A DNA stretch of 64,000 bases, taken from positions 62,001 through 126,000 of the forward strand of contig NZ_BSRQ01000015.1 of the NCBI RefSeq assembly GCF_030268685.1. Direction: 5' to 3'. The notes under the pieces are model-generated. The model made no database searches. It was not told where the DNA came from and was given only the letters and a program-made list of their open reading frames with translations. This DNA is from Microtetraspora sp. NBRC 13810 (GTDB taxonomy: Bacteria > Actinomycetota > Actinomycetes > Streptosporangiales > Streptosporangiaceae). Below, piece after piece: positions 1 to 8,878 of this stretch. Numbering within the stretch: position 1 is the first letter of the stretch; each line of letters starts with the position of its first letter. The position numbers were made by a program, and so were the translations under genes.

Positions 1-1791
1 CCGGAGGGCTTCACCATCCGGGTCAGGGCCCGCAGGGAGCACGAGCGCGCCACCGCGCAGCCGGCGCCGGAGGCCACGCAGGAGGAGGCCGAGGTGAGCG
101 TCACCGGGGTGAGCATGGCGGTCGCCTACGGCTCCAACCTCGGCACCTCGGCGGACGTCGCCGAACGGCTCGCCGAGCGGGCCGGCCGCTCCGGCTTCGC
201 CACCACCCTGATGACGCTGGACGAACTCGCCGCCGCCCCGCCGGCCGGCGGCCTGCTGGTGGTGGTCACCTCCACCTACAACGGCAAGGCCCCGGACAAC
301 GCGCAGGTCTTCGACGCTGCCGAGCTGCCCGCGCTGGACGGGGTACGGCTGGCGCTGCTCGGCTGCGGCAACACCCAGTGGCCCACCTACCAGGACTTCC
401 CCCGGCGCGCGTTCGCCAAGCTGACCGGGGCCGGCGCGGTGCCCCTGGTGGACCGCGGCGAGGCCGACGCGGACGGCGACTTCGACGGCGACGTCCTCGC
501 CTGGAGCACGGGCCTGTGGGAGGCCGTCGCACGCGAGTACGGCGCCACCGCCGCCGACGCCGGCCGCCGGTACGAGATGGACGTCCTCACCGAGGCGGAC
601 GTCCGGCCGGCCATCGTGTCCGAGCAGGCGTTCCCGCTGCGCGTGGTGTCGAACGAGGAGCTGACCGGCGACCCCGGCGGGCTGTGGGACTTCTCGGTGG
701 AGGCCCCGCGTCCCGGCGTGCGTTCGATCGTGGCCGAGCTGCCCGAGGGCGTGACCTACTCGGCGGGCGACCACCTCGCGGTCTTCGCCAAGAACGACCC
801 CGAGCTGGTCGCCTGGGCGCTGCGCTGCCTGCGCGTCCCACGCGATCAGGTCGTACGGCTGCGCGCCCGCGGCGCGACGCACCTGCCGGTGGAGACCCCG
901 GTCACGGCCGAGCTGCTGCTGAGCGAGTTCGCCGAGCTCCAGGAGGTGGCCACCCGCGCCGACCTCGCCGCGCTCGCCGAGCACACCGGCTGCCCGTGGA
1001 CGACGGGGGAGCTGGACCGGCTCGGCGCGGACTACGCGGAGGAGATCCTGGCCAAGCGGATCTCGGTGCTGAAGCTGCTGGAGCGCTTCCCCGCGGTGGA
1101 GCTGCCGCTGCCGGTCTTCCTTGAGCTGGCCGGCCCGATCAGGCCGCGCTACTACTCGATCTCCTCCACGCCGCTGGCCGATCCGCGGCGGATCCGGATC
1201 ACGGTCGGGCTGGTGGAGGGCGCGGCCTGGTCCGGCGGCGGCGCCTATCGCGGCATGTGCTCGGCCTACCTGGCGGGACTGTCGGAAGGGGATGTCTTCT
1301 ACGGGTACGTCCGGGTGCCGAGCCCGCCGTTCCGGCTCCCGGCCGACCCGGGCACGCCGGTGATCCTCGTCGGCCCGGGCACCGGGTTCGCGCCGTTGCG
1401 CGGTTTCCTGGAGGAGCGGGCGCTGTCCGGCGCCACCGGCCCGGCCGAGGTGTTCTACGGCTGCCGCCACCCCGAGCACGACTGGCTCTACCGCGCCGAG
1501 CTGGAAGGCTGGCGCGACTCCGGCCCGGTCCGGGTGCACACCGCGTTCTCGGCCGTGCCCGGCCACCGGTACCGGTTCGTCCAGGACGCGGTGGCGGGCG
1601 AGGCGGACACGGTGTGGGAGCTGCTCAGCCGGGGGGCGTACGTCTACGTGTGCGGGGACGGGCTGCGGATGGCGCCGGCCGTACGGCGGGCGCTGGCGGC
1701 GATCCACGAGGAGCGCGCCGGCGGCGACGGCGAGGAGTGGCTGCGCGGCCTGGAGGCCGAGGGCCGCTACCAGCAGGACGTCTTCGCCTGA
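1..1791 (+). CDS. CYP102-type self-sufficient cytochrome P450/NADPH-P450 reductase fusion, 3' part
   Basis: The reading frame is open from base 1, so the 5' part lies outside the window. The first residues (PEGFTIRVRARREHE) look like the C-terminal end of the heme domain of P450 BM3-type enzymes, followed by a short Pro/Ala/Glu linker. Then comes an FMN-binding flavodoxin domain (YGSNLGTSADVAERL), an FAD domain (RYYSISSTP) and an NADPH domain (GPGTGFAPLRGF, YGCRHPEHDWLY), ending in YQQDVFA. Such fusions carry electrons from NADPH through FAD and FMN to their own heme and usually hydroxylate fatty acids. Seen: the diflavin domains and the P450-like tail. Inferred: a complete CYP102-like fusion. 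A free-standing reductase starting at 94 is the alternative, but the upstream in-frame match argues against it. Confidence 0.85.
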   Translation, partial: PEGFTIRVRARREHERATAQPAPEATQEEAEVSVTGVSMAVAYGSNLGTSADVAERLAERAGRSGFATTLMTLDELAAAPPAGGLLVVVTSTYNGKAPDNAQVFDAAELPALDGVRLALLGCGNTQWPTYQDFPRRAFAKLTGAGAVPLVDRGEADADGDFDGDVLAWSTGLWEAVAREYGATAADAGRRYEMDVLTEADVRPAIVSEQAFPLRVVSNEELTGDPGGLWDFSVEAPRPGVRSIVAELPEGVTYSAGDHLAVFAKNDPELVAWALRCLRVPRDQVVRLRARGATHLPVETPVTAELLLSEFAELQEVATRADLAALAEHTGCPWTTGELDRLGADYAEEILAKRISVLKLLERFPAVELPLPVFLELAGPIRPRYYSISSTPLADPRRIRITVGLVEGAAWSGGGAYRGMCSAYLAGLSEGDVFYGYVRVPSPPFRLPADPGTPVILVGPGTGFAPLRGFLEERALSGATGPAEVFYGCRHPEHDWLYRAELEGWRDSGPVRVHTAFSAVPGHRYRFVQDAVAGEADTVWELLSRGAYVYVCGDGLRMAPAVRRALAAIHEERAGGDGEEWLRGLEAEGRYQQDVFA

Positions 1792-1795
1792 CCGG

Positions 1796-2743
1796 TCACG
1801 CCGGGGATGCCTGGGCGGACCGGCGGTGTGCCTGGCTCGATGGGCGGTGCGCCTGTCCGGCGGCCCGCAGGTGGCGCAGCGTCCAGCCGTGCCCCGCGGG
1901 GTCGAGCGGCCGGGTCGCGCCGGTGAACAGCTCGGCCGCCCGCCGGTAGGACAGGCGGCCCCGCCCGGTCACCGGATCCCGGTCCCCGGGCGGCGTCGCC
2001 CGTGCGGCGCGGCGCTCGGTGAGCAGGACGGGACCCGTACCGCGGCCGAGCAGGAGCAGCGGCAGCAACCGGGCGGCGCCCGCCCGCCAGCGGATCGCGG
2101 GCGCCCGCCGCAGCCGCCTGCGCGGCAGGTCGAGATCGTCCACGTTCAGGGCGAGGAGCCGCTCGACCGGGGCGGCGGTCTCGTAGAGCAGCCGCCAGAA
2201 GGTCTGCTCGCGCAGGCCGGCGGGCAGCCGGAAGATCTCCGCCACCTGCTCCCCGCTGAGGATCTCGCCGGACGTGGCCGGCAGCGCGGGCGACCGCAGC
2301 GGACCCACCGGGTCGCCGCTGATCCAGCCGCGGTTGCGCCACCAGCCGACCGCGCCGCGCAGGATGGACAGCTCCCGGCCCAGCGTCCGCGCGTCCACCG
2401 CCGCCGCGCGCTCCGCGAGCGCCTCGCGCAGCCGGTCACGGGCGGCCGGGGTGTCCAGCAGGGCGAGCGGCACGATGGGCGGCGGCGCGCCGCGGCGCTC
2501 CCTGCCGCCGGGCGGCGTCCTGCCGACGAGCGGCCAGGCCCAGGTGGCGAGCGCGATGCGGTAGACCCGGCGGGAGGCCGGGCTCAGCCGCAGCGTCTCC
2601 AGGTAGCGATCGATCGCCACCGCGTACTCGACCGGGGCGACATCGCCGTCTGCCGCAGTAAAAACCGCCGCCTCCTCTGAGAAGAGCCAGCCCACAAGGC
2701 TGTCCGCTATTGCAGTATAGAGACTCAATCTCCTTGAGCCCAT
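1796..2743 (-). pseudogene. Tyrosine-recombinase-like integrase lacking the catalytic C-terminus
   Basis: The N-terminal half has a core-binding (SAM-like) pattern (AIDRYLETLRLSPASRRVYR) and the second half resembles the tyrosine-recombinase catalytic domain (WRLLYETAAPVERLLALNV, later GWTLRHLR). The protein ends about 25 residues after the LRHLR box in a Gln/His/Ser/Arg-rich tail. The HxxR/H-x-Y segment with the nucleophilic tyrosine is absent, and the usual first catalytic Arg context (GLR-S-E) reads APVER. It is therefore either a truncated remnant or a non-catalytic relative. The ATG at 2743 was chosen because it leaves 40 bp to the divergent MFS gene; a start further in is possible. It may mark the edge of an old mobile segment. 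Confidence 0.6.
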
Positions 2744-2783
2744 CTCTTGCAACCGGCTGGACCGGCACCCAGGCTGAGATGCC

Positions 2784-4169
2784 ATGACAGGGATTCGACG
2801 CCGCCTTTCGCCGCTCGCCGACCGGAACCTGCGGCTGTACTTCGCCGGGGCGGCCACCTCGCTGCTCGGGTCGTCGATGTCGGCGCTGGCCGTGGTCTTC
2901 GCCGTGCTCCACGCCGGCGGCGGGCAGAGCGACCTCGGTTACGTGATGGCCGCGCGCATCGTGCCCATCGTGGCGTTCATGCTGGTCGGCGGGGTCGTCG
3001 CGGACCGGTTCGGGCCCCGGCGGGTGCTGCTCGCCGCCGACGTGCTGCAGTGCGTCACCCAGGCGGCCTTCGCCGCGGCGCTGCTCCTCGGCCGCCCGCC
3101 GATCTGGACGTTCTTCGTGTTCGTCGCGATCTGGGGGATCGGCGAGGGGTTCGCGATGCCGGCCCGCGGAGCGCTCGTGCCCGGTGTCGTGGCCTGGGGC
3201 AGGCAATATGACGGCAAGCTCAGAGACGCCAACGCGCTGTACGGCCTGGCCCAGTCGGCGGCCACCGTGGCCGGCCCCGCGCTCGCCGGGCTCCTCGTCG
3301 CCTCGGCGGGCTCCGGCGCGGTGATCCTCCTCGACGCCGTCACCTACGCCCTCAGCGCCGTCGCCCTGCTCCTGCTGCGGCTGCCCGCCCATGCCGCCGC
3401 CCCCGTGTCCTCGGGCCGGTTGGCCGTGCGGGAGGGCTGGCGGGAGTTCAGCTCGCGGACCTGGCTGTGGGTGACGACGTTGCACTTCACGCTGTTCAAC
3501 CTGGCCGTGTGGGCGCCGTTCCTGGTGCTCGGGCCGGTGGTGGCCGAGCGCGACCTCGGCGGCGCCCGGGACTGGGGGCTGGTGATGGCGGTCTACGGCG
3601 CCGGAGCGCTCGCCGGCGGGCTCGCGCTGGTAGGCGGGCGGGTCCTGCGCCGGCCGCTGGTGGTGGCCACCGCGGCGACCTTCGGCTGGGCCGTCCCGTC
3701 GGCCGCCCTCGCCGCCGGGGCGCCGTTCGCCGTCCTGCTGGCCGCCGCCCTGGTCGCCGGGATCGGCTCCGCGGTCTGCTCCGCGCTCTACGCGACGGCC
3801 AACCAGCAGCACGTGCCCGCCGAGGTGCTGGCCCGGGTCACCTCCCTGACCGGCATGGGAGCTTTCGCGCTGGGGCCGCTCGGCCTCGCGGTCGCCGGAC
3901 CGGCGGCCGAGGCGGCCGGAACCGGCGCCGTCCTGGGTTTCGGGGCGGTCTTCCAGGTCGTGCTGGGCCTGTCGGTGCTCGCCGTGCCCGCGGTGCGCCG
4001 CCTCGGCGCCGCCCCGGACCGTGCAACTGCGATCCGACTCGGCCGCGCTCGCCGGGCAGGAGGTTGTGCTCGTCGAGCAGCTGGCGGCCGTGCGGGACCG
4101 TGCCCGCCACCTCTCCGTGCCCCGGGACACGCAGATCCGTGCGATGAGCGCATGGTCCACGACCCGTGA
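2784..4169 (+). CDS. MFS transporter, EntS-like efflux type, with an abnormal C-terminal extension
   Basis: A 461-residue membrane protein with about 12 hydrophobic segments and the MFS loop motif between TM2 and TM3 (GGVVADRFGPRR). It resembles the EntS/MFS_3 group that exports siderophores or drugs; the substrate is unknown. Good membrane-protein sequence ends near residue 412 (VPAVRRLGAAPD). The following roughly 50 residues are Arg/Gly/Pro-rich and arise because the frame runs on into an unrelated reading frame that begins at 4021. This suggests that the native stop was lost in a recombination event. The start ATG lies 40 bp from the divergent integrase-like gene. Confidence 0.8.
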   Translation: MTGIRRRLSPLADRNLRLYFAGAATSLLGSSMSALAVVFAVLHAGGGQSDLGYVMAARIVPIVAFMLVGGVVADRFGPRRVLLAADVLQCVTQAAFAAALLLGRPPIWTFFVFVAIWGIGEGFAMPARGALVPGVVAWGRQYDGKLRDANALYGLAQSAATVAGPALAGLLVASAGSGAVILLDAVTYALSAVALLLLRLPAHAAAPVSSGRLAVREGWREFSSRTWLWVTTLHFTLFNLAVWAPFLVLGPVVAERDLGGARDWGLVMAVYGAGALAGGLALVGGRVLRRPLVVATAATFGWAVPSAALAAGAPFAVLLAAALVAGIGSAVCSALYATANQQHVPAEVLARVTSLTGMGAFALGPLGLAVAGPAAEAAGTGAVLGFGAVFQVVLGLSVLAVPAVRRLGAAPDRATAIRLGRARRAGGCARRAAGGRAGPCPPPLRAPGHADPCDERMVHDP

Positions 4170-4635
4170 CATGGAACTGCTGGACGCGGTCGAACGGCTG
4201 CGAGTCGAGACCGAGCAGGATGCGCATGACGACGACCAGCAGTTCCATCCCCTTGCCCGCGCCCACCTCGGCACCGCTGCGGCGCACCTACAGCAGGCAC
4301 GCGCCGCGATCGACCGCGCCACCGGCTACGGCGTCGCCTGCGAGCTCATCCGCGACTACGACCTGGACGACGACAGCGGCAGCCCCTGCGACGCCGAGCG
4401 CCTGTATGAGGTCCTGGTGTGGCTGCCCGGCGAAGGCTTCGAAGAGCTTGCCTGCCCGGTGCACGCCGCAGTCGCAGAACGTCGCGGCCGTCGGCCGATG
4501 CCGGCATTGTCTTCCGGGCGCCGCGATGGCGTGCGCCATCGCGGCGGTGGTCCGGGCGATGCGTGTCAGTCGAGCTCGCCGGGATGGATGACGACCTTGG
4601 TCCAGCCGAGATCCCGCCGGTCGAAGTGCTCGTAG
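4021..4635 (+). CDS. Hypothetical protein or gene remnant overlapping the MFS 3' end
   Basis: A GTG-started frame overlapping the end of the MFS gene by about 150 bp. Roughly residues 1-155 have normal globular composition, acidic and helical (LLDAVERLRVETEQDAHDDD, LYEVLVWLPGEGFEELACP). The last 45 residues are Arg/Gly/Ser-rich and run antisense over the 3' end of the formaldehyde dehydrogenase gene, which suggests that the original C-terminus is missing. I do not recognise the family. The position between an MFS gene with a run-on tail and a convergent gene suggests an insertion or deletion scar. It could be an expressed orphan or simply debris. Confidence 0.4.
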   Translation: MQLRSDSAALAGQEVVLVEQLAAVRDRARHLSVPRDTQIRAMSAWSTTRDMELLDAVERLRVETEQDAHDDDQQFHPLARAHLGTAAAHLQQARAAIDRATGYGVACELIRDYDLDDDSGSPCDAERLYEVLVWLPGEGFEELACPVHAAVAERRGRRPMPALSSGRRDGVRHRGGGPGDACQSSSPGWMTTLVQPRSRRSKCS

Positions 4636-5717
4636 CCGTCCGGTGATTCGTCCAGGTTCAGTTCGTGCGAGACGACCCAGGACGGCCGGGCCTTTCCTTC
4701 GTGGATGAGCGTGCGGAGCTGCCGGTTGTAGCGCTTCACGTTGCACTGGCCGTTGCCGATCATCTGGCCCTTGAACCAGAACATCCCGTAGTCGAAGGCG
4801 ATCTCGCCCTGCTTGAAGAGATCGTCCGGGCTGCCGGGGTCCGACGGGATGAAGACGCCGACGACGCCGATGGTCCCGGTGAACTTGACCGATTTGACGA
4901 GGTTGTTGAGCGTCATGTTGGGGTGCTCGTGTCCCTGTGGGTCGTGCGCCTGGTAGCCCACGCACTCGCAGCCCCGGTCGGCGCCCAGGCCCGTGGTGAG
5001 CTCCATGACCTGATCGACCGGTGACGTCTGGGAGTCGTCGATCGCGATCGCGCCGATCTCCTCGGCTTTGGCGAGCCGGTCGGGGTGGCGGTCGACGACC
5101 ATCACCTTGCTCGCGCTCTTGAGCGTGGCGGAGTAGGCGGCCATCAGCCCGACGGGCCCCGCTCCGTAGATCACGACCGAGTCGCCCGCCTCCACCTGGG
5201 CGAGTTGGGTCGCGTGCCAGCCGGTCGGCCAGATGTCGGCGAGCATCACGTAGTCGTTCTGCTTCTCCTTCGCGTCGTCCGGGAGGACGAGGCAGTTGAA
5301 GTCGCCGTACGGCACGCGCAACAACTCGGCCTGGCCGCCGTTGTAGGGCCCCATGTCCGCGAAGCCGTAGGCCGCCCCGGCCATGCCCGGCTCGGGATTG
5401 GTGGTGAGGCAGTAGGCCGTCAGGCCCTTTTCGCAGTTCGCGCAGAAGCCGCACGAAATGTTGAACGGGATGCAGACCACGTCGCCGACGCGAACGTGGT
5501 CGACGGCCGATCCGACCTCGACCACTTGGCCGAGGTTCTCGTGACCGAGGATGCGGCCCGTCTCGAAGTCGGTCCGGCCTTCGTACATGTGCAGGTCCGA
5601 CCCGCAGATGTTGGTCGTGGTGATGCGAACCAGGACATCGGTGGGCCGCTCTATGCGCGCGTCCGGGACTTCCTCGACGTTGACCTGTCGAGGTCCGTTG
5701 TACACGATCGCTTTCAT
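4566..5717 (-). CDS. fdhA: Glutathione-independent formaldehyde dehydrogenase (zinc alcohol dehydrogenase family)
   Basis: A 383-residue medium-chain zinc dehydrogenase. Visible features are the catalytic zinc site (NICGSDLHMYEGR, GHENLGQVVEVG), the structural-zinc region (CGFCANCEKGLTAYC) and the nucleotide-binding motif GAGPVGLMAA. Length and the sequence PFNISCGFCANCEKG match glutathione-independent formaldehyde dehydrogenases that oxidise formaldehyde to formate with NAD. It is the last gene of a leftward group of redox and stress genes but is separated from them by 203 bp, so it probably has its own promoter. A role in aldehyde detoxification is likely; the exact substrate is inferred from family resemblance. 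Confidence 0.85.
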   Translation of the reverse strand: MKAIVYNGPRQVNVEEVPDARIERPTDVLVRITTTNICGSDLHMYEGRTDFETGRILGHENLGQVVEVGSAVDHVRVGDVVCIPFNISCGFCANCEKGLTAYCLTTNPEPGMAGAAYGFADMGPYNGGQAELLRVPYGDFNCLVLPDDAKEKQNDYVMLADIWPTGWHATQLAQVEAGDSVVIYGAGPVGLMAAYSATLKSASKVMVVDRHPDRLAKAEEIGAIAIDDSQTSPVDQVMELTTGLGADRGCECVGYQAHDPQGHEHPNMTLNNLVKSVKFTGTIGVVGVFIPSDPGSPDDLFKQGEIAFDYGMFWFKGQMIGNGQCNVKRYNRQLRTLIHEGKARPSWVVSHELNLDESPDGYEHFDRRDLGWTKVVIHPGELD

Positions 5718-5755
5718 GGTTTCCTCGCATGCGGTTGATTGCGAAGGATCGCTTA

Positions 5756-5770
5756 CCCGTCGACGACGGG
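5756..5770. promoter_or_regulatory. Inverted repeat upstream of fdhA
   Basis: CCCGTCG and CGACGGG flank a single base, giving a 7+1+7 palindrome 39 bp upstream of the fdhA start, in a 203-bp gap. Its position suits an operator, but no regulator can be assigned from the sequence. Confidence 0.3.
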
Positions 5771-5920
5771 GCGAGAGGTTCTACGCCGTACAGCAGGTCA
5801 ACGGTTCGTTCCTCCTTCCTCGCTCGCCGCGGCCGCGCCCCCGGGAGGGCTCGGCGCCGGATTCACCGGGCGTCCGGGGCGGGCCGTTCCGAGCTGATCG
5901 CCGAGGCCGTCCCGGCCGCC

Positions 5921-6370
5921 TCAGAGCAGCAGGTCGAAGGTACGTATCGTGCGTTCCCACTGCTCGGTCGCGGGGTTCTTCACCTCCGGATCCACGATCT
6001 TGAAAGCCTGGGCCAGTGCCACGGACATGCCGCCGACGATCTCGGGCAGGCGTCCGACGGTCTCCTCGCCGACCGACAGGTCGAGCGGAGGCAGCGCGGC
6101 GAGCCGCTCCAGGATGGGTTTCAGCTCGATGTCCTCGTCGAGGAGGCGGAACCGGTGGATGCTCTCCTGGAGGCCCTTGGTGACGGGTAGATCCCAGGGT
6201 TCGATGATGTCGCGACGGTTCGCCTTGGCGTGGGCCTGGCCGATCACCAGCAGGTCGTAGAGCTTGTCGTTCACGAAGTCGCCGTAGCGCCGGAGGTCGT
6301 CCTTGTCGACATCGACACCTGCGGCGCTGCGGAAGAAGCGTTCGAATCTCGGCACCGCCATGACAGCCAT
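5921..6370 (-). CDS. DUF1931 histone-fold protein
   Basis: A 149-residue protein matching the DUF1931 family (FERFFRSAAGVDVDKDD, LLVIGQAHAKANRRDI, WDLPVTKGLQESIHRF). Known members form a pseudodimeric histone fold within one chain; the two helical halves lie around residues 5-70 and 75-145. The function is unknown; DNA binding is suggested by the fold but not shown here. The ATG at 6370 follows a GGAG-type ribosome binding site. The gene lies 27 bp downstream of the thioredoxin-reductase-like gene in the same orientation, which suggests cotranscription and a stress-linked role. Confidence 0.85.
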   Translation of the reverse strand: MAVMAVPRFERFFRSAAGVDVDKDDLRRYGDFVNDKLYDLLVIGQAHAKANRRDIIEPWDLPVTKGLQESIHRFRLLDEDIELKPILERLAALPPLDLSVGEETVGRLPEIVGGMSVALAQAFKIVDPEVKNPATEQWERTIRTFDLLL

Positions 6371-6397
6371 GGAGGTCTCCTTCCTTCCGGCCCGGAG

Positions 6398-8068
6398 TCA
6401 CTCGCCGGCCTGGAGGTAGTCGTGGATCAGCCGTACGGCCATGGCGCCTTCACCGACCGCCGCGGCCACCCGCTTGATCGACCCGCTCCGCACGTCCCCG
6501 GCCGCGAACACGCCCGCCCTGCTCGTCTCCAGCGGAAACGGCCGGCCGGCGGAGCCGGGCGTGCCTTCCTTGCCAGCCCGGGTGGCGTCCGCGCCCGTCA
6601 GGATGTAGCCCCGCGGGTCGAGCGCGATCTCGTCGGCCAGCCAGGCGGTGTAGGGCTTCGCGCCGATGAAGATGAACATCGCGCGGGCCTCGATCGTGGA
6701 ACGCTCGCCGGTGACGTTGTTCTCGGCGATGACCGCGGCGAGCTTCTCTTCTCCCATCAGCTCCCGGACCTCGGTGTTCAGCATGATCTGGATCTGGGGG
6801 TGCCGTTCGATCTCGACGGCCAGATAGCGGGACATGTTCCTGGACAGCGCGTCTTCGCGCACGAGCAGCCGGACGCGGGCGGCGTGCCGGGCCAGGAAGA
6901 GGGCGCCCTGGCCGGCCGAGTTGCCTCCGCCCACGACGACGATCGGATCTTGCTCGCACATCTGGGCTTCGAACATGGTCGCCGCGTAGTAGACGCTCGT
7001 GGGCTCGAACCTTTCCAGGTTTTCGACATCGAGCCTCCGGTAGCGGACGCCGGTCGCGACGATCAGGGTGCGCGCGTGGATCGTGCCGCCCTCCCCTACG
7101 GTGACGATGTGATCGCCCGCGTCCAGGCGCAGTCCGCACGCCTGTGCGGGGACGCGGAAACCCGCGCCGAACTTGCCGGCCTGGATCGCCGCCCGCTCCG
7201 CCAGTTCGCCGCCGGAGATCCCGGACGGGAAGCCGAGGTAGTTCTCGATCCGCGAGGAGGTACCCGCCTGGCCGCCCGTCGCGACATCGTCCAGGACCAT
7301 CGTCGCGAGGCCCTCCGACGCCCCGTAGACCGCCGCCGCCAGCCCCGCCGGCCCGGCCCCGATGACGAGCAGGTCGCATCGGGTCTCCTGCACCCGTGGT
7401 GCGAGGAACCCGAGCGCCCGGGCCAGCTCCGCGTTGCTCGGGTTGCGAAGCACCCTCTCGCCACGCCAGATCACGACCGGGGTCTCCTGCGGGGTGACGC
7501 CCATGCTCCGCAGGAACCGCTCCGCCTCCTCGTCCTGCTCCAGGTCGATCCACCGGTGCGGCAACCGGTTGCGTGCCGCGAACTCCCGAAGCCGCCGGGA
7601 GTCGGCCTGGAAGCGGGAGCCGATGATGCGGAAGCCCGCCCCCAGTCCGATGAGCATCGTGCGACGGATGAGGTAGGCCCGCAGGATGAGGTCGCCGAGT
7701 GCCGGATCCCCGGCGACCAGGCGGCGGAGCGCGTCCGCCGGCACGGCGAGAACCTCGCCGTCCTCGGCCACCACGCCGGTGACGAAGCCCACCTGGCCGG
7801 TGAGTATGTTGAGCTCTCCCAGGAACCGGCCTGCCCCGTGGACGCCGATCACCTGGTCGTCCGCTCCGAATCCCTCGACCGTCGCCACCTTGCCGGCCAG
7901 GATCGCGAAGAACTCGGTGCACGGAAGACCCTCCGCGTACAGGACCTCGTCCTGGCGGACGCGGCGCCGCTCGCCGTGCGGAGCCAGCGCCTGGAGCTGC
8001 GCGTCGCTCAGCCTCGGGTAGGCCCCCTGCGGGTCCGGCGTCTCGCAAAGCTCAGGCGGCCAGCGCAT
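6398..8068 (-). CDS. cNMP-binding-domain thioredoxin-reductase-like FAD oxidoreductase
   Basis: A 556-residue fusion. Residues about 18-140 form a cyclic-nucleotide-binding-type beta roll (DEVLYAEGLPCTEFFAILAG, FLGELNILTG). Residues about 145-220 are a thioredoxin/glutaredoxin-like stretch, and about 228-550 form a thioredoxin-reductase fold with FAD motif GAGPAGLAAAVYGASEG, NADPH motif VVGGGNSAGQGA and the ATGVRYR and AAGDVR boxes. The redox CxxC of classical TrxB is absent at the expected place (VYYAATMFEAQMC instead), as is usual for this multidomain type, so direct thioredoxin reduction is uncertain. Its start overlaps the end of the thioredoxin gene by 17 bp, indicating translational coupling. 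It may link a ligand or redox signal to electron transfer. Confidence 0.85.
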   Translation of the reverse strand: MRWPPELCETPDPQGAYPRLSDAQLQALAPHGERRRVRQDEVLYAEGLPCTEFFAILAGKVATVEGFGADDQVIGVHGAGRFLGELNILTGQVGFVTGVVAEDGEVLAVPADALRRLVAGDPALGDLILRAYLIRRTMLIGLGAGFRIIGSRFQADSRRLREFAARNRLPHRWIDLEQDEEAERFLRSMGVTPQETPVVIWRGERVLRNPSNAELARALGFLAPRVQETRCDLLVIGAGPAGLAAAVYGASEGLATMVLDDVATGGQAGTSSRIENYLGFPSGISGGELAERAAIQAGKFGAGFRVPAQACGLRLDAGDHIVTVGEGGTIHARTLIVATGVRYRRLDVENLERFEPTSVYYAATMFEAQMCEQDPIVVVGGGNSAGQGALFLARHAARVRLLVREDALSRNMSRYLAVEIERHPQIQIMLNTEVRELMGEEKLAAVIAENNVTGERSTIEARAMFIFIGAKPYTAWLADEIALDPRGYILTGADATRAGKEGTPGSAGRPFPLETSRAGVFAAGDVRSGSIKRVAAAVGEGAMAVRLIHDYLQAGE

Positions 8069-8495
8069 CGTCCACCCATTCGCGGAGGGCGGGAGCCGGT
8101 GCCGCGCCCGACCGCCGGGTGAGGACCCGGCCCTGATCGATCACGACAAGGGTCGGGATGGCCTGTACGGTGAAGCGCTCCGCGAGCCGGGGCGCTTCGT
8201 CCACGTTCACCTGCACCAGCTTCAGGCGACCGGCAAGATCGGCCGCGACCTGCTCCAGCGCCGGGCTGACCATGCGGCACGGGCCGCACCAAGGTGCCCA
8301 GAAGTCGACGACCACCGGGATCCGGGCCGCCTCGACGACCTCGCTGAAGTCGTCGTCCCCGGCCTCGGTGACCCAGGGAAGTGGCTGGTGGCAGTGGCCG
8401 CACCGCGGGACTCCCGAGGCGGCCCTGGGCAGCCGGTTCTTCCGTCCGCATGTCGAGCATTGGACGACGCTCGCGTCCCTGGTCTGTGACCGCAT
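8052..8495 (-). CDS. trxC: Thioredoxin with N-terminal zinc-ribbon-like segment (TrxC type)
   Basis: A 147-residue thioredoxin with the active site WCGPC inside VVVDFWAPWCGPCRM and the cis-proline region QAIPTLVV. Two N-terminal CxxC pairs (CSTCGRKNR and CGHC) match the zinc-binding extension of thioredoxin-2. The ATG at 8495 has a GGAGG ribosome binding site 7 bases upstream. It is the first gene of the leftward unit with the reductase-like flavoprotein and DUF1931 gene. The probable role is cytoplasmic disulfide reduction under oxidative stress. Confidence 0.85.
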   Translation of the reverse strand: MRSQTRDASVVQCSTCGRKNRLPRAASGVPRCGHCHQPLPWVTEAGDDDFSEVVEAARIPVVVDFWAPWCGPCRMVSPALEQVAADLAGRLKLVQVNVDEAPRLAERFTVQAIPTLVVIDQGRVLTRRSGAAPAPALREWVDDALAA

Positions 8496-8878
8496 GGTCA
8501 GACCTCCGGATTCCCCTACGTCATCGAGGGTGTTCCGCCGGTCGGTGCGACATGGATGCCCGCCCCGTCGAGGGCGTCGCCGGCGACCGGTTCGCCGGTC
8601 TCGGCAGCCGCTCGGTGACGAGCCGCTGCTCAGCCTCCTCCACATCCCAAGCTATCTCCGCCACCAAAGGCGCTTTGCAGCACCCCCCCGAACGCTGACC
8701 AGCGGCTATCCCCGCGTGTGATCCCTTTCTGCCCTGTCGGGGTGCCGTCGACGAACGTGTCACCAGCCGTCAACCGAGTCGAACGGAGGTGTGGGTGTAG
8801 CGCGTGGGCTTCCCCATCGCTTGGCAGCGCTGGTTCACCCGAGGTCGCCGAGTTCAGTGAGGACGCACCGCTTCGTCC

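Noticed and set aside
2436-4322. 628-residue minus-strand frame across the MFS gene
   Set aside because: It has Gly/Arg/His/Gln-rich shadow composition; the plus strand encodes a clear membrane transporter.
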